In this document: positions 52,880 through 55,986 of the stretch, piece by piece
Position numbering within the stretch: position 1 is the stretch's first letter
How the letters are laid out: each line of letters starts with the position of its first letter
NCBI GenBank assembly: GCA_011390365.1
Contig: JAABSM010000016.1
Coordinates: forward strand, 1-55,986
DNA from: Gammaproteobacteria bacterium
GTDB lineage: Bacteria; Pseudomonadota; Gammaproteobacteria; Chromatiales; Chromatiaceae
Direction of reading: 5' to 3'
Length of the DNA stretch: 55,986 bases
Notes under the pieces: generated by a model
Seen by the model: only the letters and a program-made list of their open reading frames with translations
Database searches by the model: none
Told to the model about the DNA's origin: nothing
Made by a program: the position numbers and the translations under genes

Positions 52880-53407
52880 TTACTGGATCAGATTATGGGT
52901 TCTAGCCATTTCATCATTGATGACTTGCACCGCCATGGGAGACAACGCCCAAGTCTTTACCAGCGGCCTCAACTTCTTTTTCAGCGCATCTCGCAATGGA
53001 TCAAGCCATGCCATTTCAAACCCTTTGATCACCAGAATTAACCGAAAATCGACCACCGCCAGATCCAGTTGTCTGAATTGTTCCGGTAACTCGGTCGCAT
53101 CCTCGGAATGCCTGTTCAGCCGCATGGCAAACCATAGCCCTAAAGCATTGAACAATTTGGCCTGAATATCGGCCACATATTGGTCGAAGGCGGGTTGCGT
53201 TTGAGGCTTCGGGGAGCTTTTTTTGGCTTCCACAATCCAGATAACGGGAGGCTTGCCTTCGGTCGAATTCAACAGCAGGAATTCGGCTATTTTTACCCCA
53301 TCTCCAAGCTTCCGGTAAGTATCGCAGGTCTCGATGGGAAAACAGTGCCCTGCCGGAAAAGGGCCAAAGGTCATATCAGATTCAATCAGCGGCTCTTGGC
53401 AATTCAT
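52880..53407 (-). CDS. Small protein with a restriction-fold-like E...ExK motif, partner of the ATPase
   Basis: A 175-residue cytosolic protein I do not recognise by family. The segment GDGVKIAEFLLLNS followed by PPVIWIVEAKKSS (E42 ... E60-x-K62) has the strand-acid-strand-ExK layout of PD-(D/E)xK nucleases, with E in place of the first D. An alpha-rich remainder follows. The ATG overlaps the ATPase stop as ATGA, so the two are made together, and it ends 14 nt before hsdR. The gene may encode the effector of a two-gene defence module, with the ATPase as sensor. Alternatives are an inactive nuclease fold or a DNA-binding accessory of the restriction system. Confidence 0.62.
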   Translation of the reverse strand: MNCQEPLIESDMTFGPFPAGHCFPIETCDTYRKLGDGVKIAEFLLLNSTEGKPPVIWIVEAKKSSPKPQTQPAFDQYVADIQAKLFNALGLWFAMRLNRHSEDATELPEQFRQLDLAVVDFRLILVIKGFEMAWLDPLRDALKKKLRPLVKTWALSPMAVQVINDEMARTHNLIQ

Positions 53408-54420
53408 CCCAGGCTCAACCCCACTTCCTCTTTGTAAAGACGGATGGATTCGTCAATAATCGGGTTATCTGGCATGCCGTCCTTCAAATCTTCCACTAGC
53501 CAGTCACCATGGCCTTGTTCAGAGATTACGGGAATGGACAGCCCTTTTTCTTGTGCGATCAGGAACAGCTTTTTGACGACAAAATAGGAGTGGCTGGCGA
53601 GAAAAAACTGGATCCCCCGCTCCGCCAGCAATCCCACTATATCAAGAAAATCGTAGATGGCCTTGGGGTGCAGCGCGGACTCTGGTTCATCGATAAAGAC
53701 CACGGAATCCGTTGAGAGGTAGCGATTACCCAGCAAAGTATCCAGGATGGCAATCTTTTTAACGCCCTCCGAGGTTACACCGATGGGAAATCGCTGATTT
53801 CCCTTCTTGAATTGCCAGCGTCCTCGACTTTCATCGTACTCAATCTTTCCACCCAAAATCGACTCAAGGCTTTTTCTTGATGTTGAGAATTCCTTATAGT
53901 TTTTACCTCCCTTGGGGGCAGTACGAAGCGCCCGGGCCAAATCAAGATAGGTATCATCGAAGCCAAACGCCTTGTCTTGTTCTCTGGACTTGAGAATCAC
54001 CGGCTGCAACGAAAGCACTTCCTTGGCTGGCAAGAAAATCGAATTGCTTTCACGCGGCATCACATGGTTTTCCAGCTCCGTTATCTGCTTGGTGGTATCC
54101 TTGCCGAACTCATAACGAAAGCTTTGATCATCCAACCAGACTTCGCAGGATAGGGGATGTTCCGCGCCCTTGGTGACCAGCTCGCCAATACGGTCGGCCT
54201 GATAGGTCCAGTGTAGCTTTTCTGTCAAGATATCCGCGGCCGTGCGCAACTCTTCACCCCGCTGGAACCCCTCCAGGGTGCGCATGGCGCTATAGAGCGC
54301 CTTGAGCAAGAAGGTCTTGCCACTGCCATTCCCCCCAATAACCAGATTAATTTTGCCGAGACCTTTCCACTCCAGGTTATCGAGAGGGCCGAAGTTCCTT
54401 AGCTTGACTTGAGTGAGCAT
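53404..54420 (-). CDS. OLD/AAA15-type ABC ATPase, candidate defence sensor
   Basis: A 338-residue SMC/RecF-like ATPase. The start MLTQVKLRNFGPL is typical. It has Walker A G29-GNGSGKT, the atypical signature TSEGVKKIAIL, Walker B VVFIDEPESALHP and the switch histidine in FFLASHSYFVVKK. There is no C-terminal TOPRIM domain, so it is not a full OLD nuclease. AGGAG precedes the ATG. Its upstream region carries a 15-bp inverted repeat. Related ATPases act in PARIS, Septu and Gabija-like systems with a separate nuclease partner, and the coupled downstream gene would fill that role. Membership of a named system cannot be shown here. Confidence 0.85.
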   Translation of the reverse strand: MLTQVKLRNFGPLDNLEWKGLGKINLVIGGNGSGKTFLLKALYSAMRTLEGFQRGEELRTAADILTEKLHWTYQADRIGELVTKGAEHPLSCEVWLDDQSFRYEFGKDTTKQITELENHVMPRESNSIFLPAKEVLSLQPVILKSREQDKAFGFDDTYLDLARALRTAPKGGKNYKEFSTSRKSLESILGGKIEYDESRGRWQFKKGNQRFPIGVTSEGVKKIAILDTLLGNRYLSTDSVVFIDEPESALHPKAIYDFLDIVGLLAERGIQFFLASHSYFVVKKLFLIAQEKGLSIPVISEQGHGDWLVEDLKDGMPDNPIIDESIRLYKEEVGLSLG

Positions 54421-54445
54421 GACTGACTCCTAATCTTGATGGTAG

Positions 54446-54513
54446 TTTTGAGTCTCATATTTCCCTTTTCGTGAGACACAAGCCGCTTTGTAGATCATAT
54501 ATGAGACTCAAAA
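54446..54513. promoter_or_regulatory. 15-bp inverted repeat, probable operator of the ATPase/nuclease pair
   Basis: TTTTGAGTCTCATAT (54446-54460) and its exact complement (54499-54513) flank a 38-bp spacer that contains another GTGAGAC half site. On the minus strand TTGTGT-N16-TATGAG could be a promoter with its -10 element inside the proximal arm. The distal arm covers the stop codon of the Fic remnant. Confidence 0.65.
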
Positions 54514-54726
54514 TATCTCCTGGCCTTCCGCGATATTCAGCAGTTCTCGGAAGGCCAGGATGGCCGCACGCCGTCCACTACCGGGCCGAATTTCAACCAA
54601 CACGCCCGCGTTCTTCACCTCGCGCATAATGCGGTTCACCGTCGGCTTGGGGATGCCCGAGGTCTCGACAAAGTCTGGGGGTGAAAATTCGGCATAGCTG
54701 TCCCTACCAACATCGGGTTGAAAAAA
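54508..54726 (-). pseudogene. 3' remnant of a Fic-family gene (winged-helix tail)
   Basis: The frame reads FVETSGIPKPTVNRIMREV, then GVLVEIRPGSGRRAAILAF and RELLNIAEGQEIF before the stop. This is the C-terminal winged-helix end of Fic proteins that commonly sit in type I restriction loci. The catalytic Fic core (HxFxDGNGR) is absent and there is no start codon. The upstream limit is uncertain; a stop codon in frame lies near 54750. So only the DNA-binding tail remains. Confidence 0.7.
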
Positions 54727-54816
54727 GGGGATACATCAATCATACTGACCCTCAATGGACTGGGGATTCCCGGTCGGCAACTGGCCTCGGGGCAGAGACA
54801 CCGGGGCCTTTTTTTT
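54718..54816 (+). ncRNA. Candidate small RNA 1 (promoter plus terminator, about 64 nt)
   Basis: TTGAAA (54718-54723), a 17-bp spacer and CATACT (54741-54746) predict a start near 54753. A small hairpin ACTGGG-GATT-CCCGGT follows at 54759-54774. A terminator GGCCTCGG...CCGGGGCC (54783-54808) with eight T residues ends the unit. No reading frame or ribosome binding site is present in the predicted transcript. Confidence 0.45.
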
Positions 54817-54851
54817 CTACGGAAAACACTTCTATCCCCATCCTTCCTGGC

Positions 54852-54947
54852 TTGAGTTTTCTCTCGGTCGGGGCGATAATACAACTATCTCATCCACCCA
54901 TGGTGGAAGGAGTTGGGCCAACGCTCTGCGTTGGCCTTTCTTGTTTT
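54852..54947 (+). ncRNA. Candidate small RNA 2 (promoter plus terminator, about 55 nt)
   Basis: TTGAGT (54852-54857), a 17-bp spacer and GATAAT (54875-54880) predict a start near 54887. Hairpin TCCACC-CAT-GGTGGA (54893-54907) and terminator GGCCAACGC-TCT-GCGTTGGCC (54916-54936) followed by TTTCTTGTTTT close the unit. The arrangement copies that of candidate 1 but the sequences differ. Confidence 0.5.
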
Positions 54948-54952
54948 GGGCA

Positions 54953-55350
54953 TCAGATTCCGCGGTCATACTTCTTGCGTAGCTTGCGCTTGGTGTTCGC
55001 GTATTCCACCCAAAACGAAGTGATCAGTCGCCGCCGCCCATCTGGATACTTCTTCATGATTACAACAAAGTCATGATTCTCCAGCCAGACATAGGTCTTT
55101 ATCGTCCCATCCCCTTCCTCATGGTCCCAAGCAAGCACCTCCCTTTTTTCCGGGTAATCCAGCATGGGTCGCACCCAGGGCAGTCGCTCGCATCGTCGAA
55201 GATCAGGAAGCCTCTCTCCAGTCTCCTTGTCGTCGCGTGATGTCAGATGCCAGAAGATCTTCTCCTTACCGTCTTCCATCTCAGGAAAAAACCAAACCGA
55301 CTTCCCGTCGAATACCGGCTGCGAGGCTCTGAAGTCCCTTACAAAGAGAC
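54953..55350 (-). pseudogene. 5'-truncated BECR-fold (RelE/Barnase-like) nuclease gene
   Basis: The reading frame holds VFDGKSVWFFPEMEDGKEK, then ERLPDLRRCERLPWVRPMLD and TYVWLENHDFVVIMKKYPDG, ending YANTKRKLRKKYDRGI. This resembles small phage- and toxin-associated nucleases of the PBECR/BECR type, whose usual length is about 100-120 residues. No ATG, GTG or TTG lies at a sensible place; the only in-frame start (55435) is inside the DUF3800 frame. The body has no internal stop. I infer that the promoter and start were lost when the gene was joined to DUF3800. An alternative is programmed frameshift fusion. Confidence 0.5.
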
Positions 55351-55685
55351 AATATCTTGTAATAGAAGTCGTCGTGTGAACCCTCGTTGAATACAGAGTG
55401 GTTGAGCCGGTCCTTGTGTAGCACCACCAGTCCACGAAAGTGAAGCGGAGCTTCAGCCAGGAACCAGTCCACCAACTCCAGGTAGAAGTCCAGCCGAGCC
55501 ATTGAAACCTTGGACCATTTCAGCTCGCCGGCGGCCCTGTGCCGCGCCTTCATATCTTGCACTTCCCTTGAGAGTCGCGCTACCTCCTCCCTGGGGCACC
55601 AGGCGGCACCCAACAGCATCACCGGTTGCTGGTCGTTTTCCAGGTGGCAGGACTCGTCGCAATAGACGTTGTAGGTCTCGCTCAT
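55281..55685 (-). pseudogene. 3'-truncated DUF3800 gene
   Basis: The first 110 codons match the N-terminal half of DUF3800 proteins: YNVYCDESCHLENDQQPVMLL, ELKWSKVSMARLDFYLELVDWF, RGLVVLHKDRLNHSVF and GSHDDFYYK. The family has a DxE-type RNase H-like core and is normally about 230-260 residues. After about residue 112 the frame enters a different sequence and stops at 134, while the BECR homology begins in another frame at the same place. The ATG overlaps the hsdS stop as ATGA. It is therefore translated but incomplete. Confidence 0.7.
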
Positions 55686-55986
55686 TTGGCCACCGCCTTG
55701 GACTCTTCAGGGTCGCCCACCCGCAGCTCGCCGGACATGAGTTTGGGGAGGAGGGTGTCGCGGATGCCAGCAAGCACACGATTCTGGTCAAGGTTCGCTT
55801 GGGCTTTGCGGATGTTGTCGATCACGGTTTCATGAAAGAGATTGATAACCCTTTCGTCTGGACAAACCGCTTCGATGGAGAGCAGGTCGGTAGGGCTGAT
55901 CCGCTGATGACTGCCGCTCGTACCCGACGCTCTCATCACCATTTCCGATGCAACGTAGGGCGATTTAAGGAGGTAGAACACGAACC
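55682..55986 (-). CDS. hsdS: Type I restriction specificity subunit HsdS, C-terminal part (cut by window edge)
   Basis: Only the last ~101 residues are present. FYLLKSPYVASEMVMRASGT, SGSHQRISPTDLLSI and the closing helix QANLDQNRVLAGIRDTLLPKL followed by MSGELRV are typical of the second target-recognition domain and the conserved C-terminal repeat. The frame is open to the window edge. hsdS fixes DNA target specificity for HsdM2S and HsdR2M2S. Its stop overlaps the DUF3800 start. The presence of hsdS and hsdR with five accessory or decayed genes between them indicates an accreted defence locus. Confidence 0.88.
   Translation of the reverse strand, partial: FVFYLLKSPYVASEMVMRASGTSGSHQRISPTDLLSIEAVCPDERVINLFHETVIDNIRKAQANLDQNRVLAGIRDTLLPKLMSGELRVGDPEESKAVAK

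Overview
The window looks like chromosomal DNA of a GC-rich gammaproteobacterium. Supporting signs are the cspD / clpS-clpA / infA neighbourhood, rpsO-pnp, a YcfD-type ribosomal oxygenase (RoxA), RfaH, YhcC and YadGH. A SulP transporter, arsenosugar genes, a bacteriohemerythrin and a PilZ protein would suit an aquatic, possibly sulfur-oxidising lineage (Chromatiales/Thiotrichales-like), but that placement is inference. No rRNA, transposase gene or CRISPR array is visible; one tRNA gene (Ala, CGC) is present.

Layout. 0-3 kb: gmd-fcl-rfaH, a translationally coupled GDP-fucose operon ending in its own antiterminator, next to dispersed GC-rich repeats. 3-9.6 kb: housekeeping genes (GNAT, roxA, PilZ, pnp, rpsO with a recognisable promoter and leader, a small membrane protein, bacteriohemerythrin). 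9.8-17.8 kb: a plus-strand run of a CPBP-type membrane protease with glutamines in the catalytic glutamate motif, a low-molecular-weight tyrosine phosphatase, a large secreted subtilase, a CBS/cNMP/DUF294 protein and a DEDDh exonuclease. 17.9-28 kb: two DUF4139 secreted proteins (one with an apparent frameshift in its signal peptide), then a FecR-domain protein, an MMPL/RND exporter, a DUF1302 outer-membrane protein and a LolA-like periplasmic protein, which together look like an envelope export machine. 28.4-34.8 kb: a sigma-54 two-component system divergent from a SulP anion transporter. The SulP gene has a near-consensus sigma-54 promoter and two enhancer-like repeats; a Ser/Thr kinase with a C-terminal cyclic-nucleotide-like domain follows it.

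34.9-40.1 kb: infA, clpA, clpS, cspD and a yadGH ABC exporter. 40-42.8 kb is AT-richer and holds an inverted-repeat element and a secreted CAP-domain protein; the composition change starts inside the yadH 3' end. 42.9-49.3 kb: a CBS protein, a YhcC-like radical SAM protein, a single-domain voltage-gated channel with a calcium-type filter, a repeat-rich gap, an anchored protein of unknown function, the arsenosugar set arsS / TIGR04283 / TIGR04282, and tRNA-Ala.

49.5-56 kb is a type I restriction locus and the most accessory part. hsdR carries two different in-frame repeat insertions. Upstream of it are a coupled OLD/AAA15-type ATPase and a small restriction-fold-like protein with their own inverted-repeat operator, then decayed fragments of a Fic, a BECR-fold and a DUF3800 gene, and the 3' end of hsdS. 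Between the fragments two short plus-strand units, each with a sigma-70-like promoter, a small hairpin and an intrinsic terminator, may encode small RNAs. The ATPase/nuclease pair and these RNAs are the best candidates for an undescribed system.
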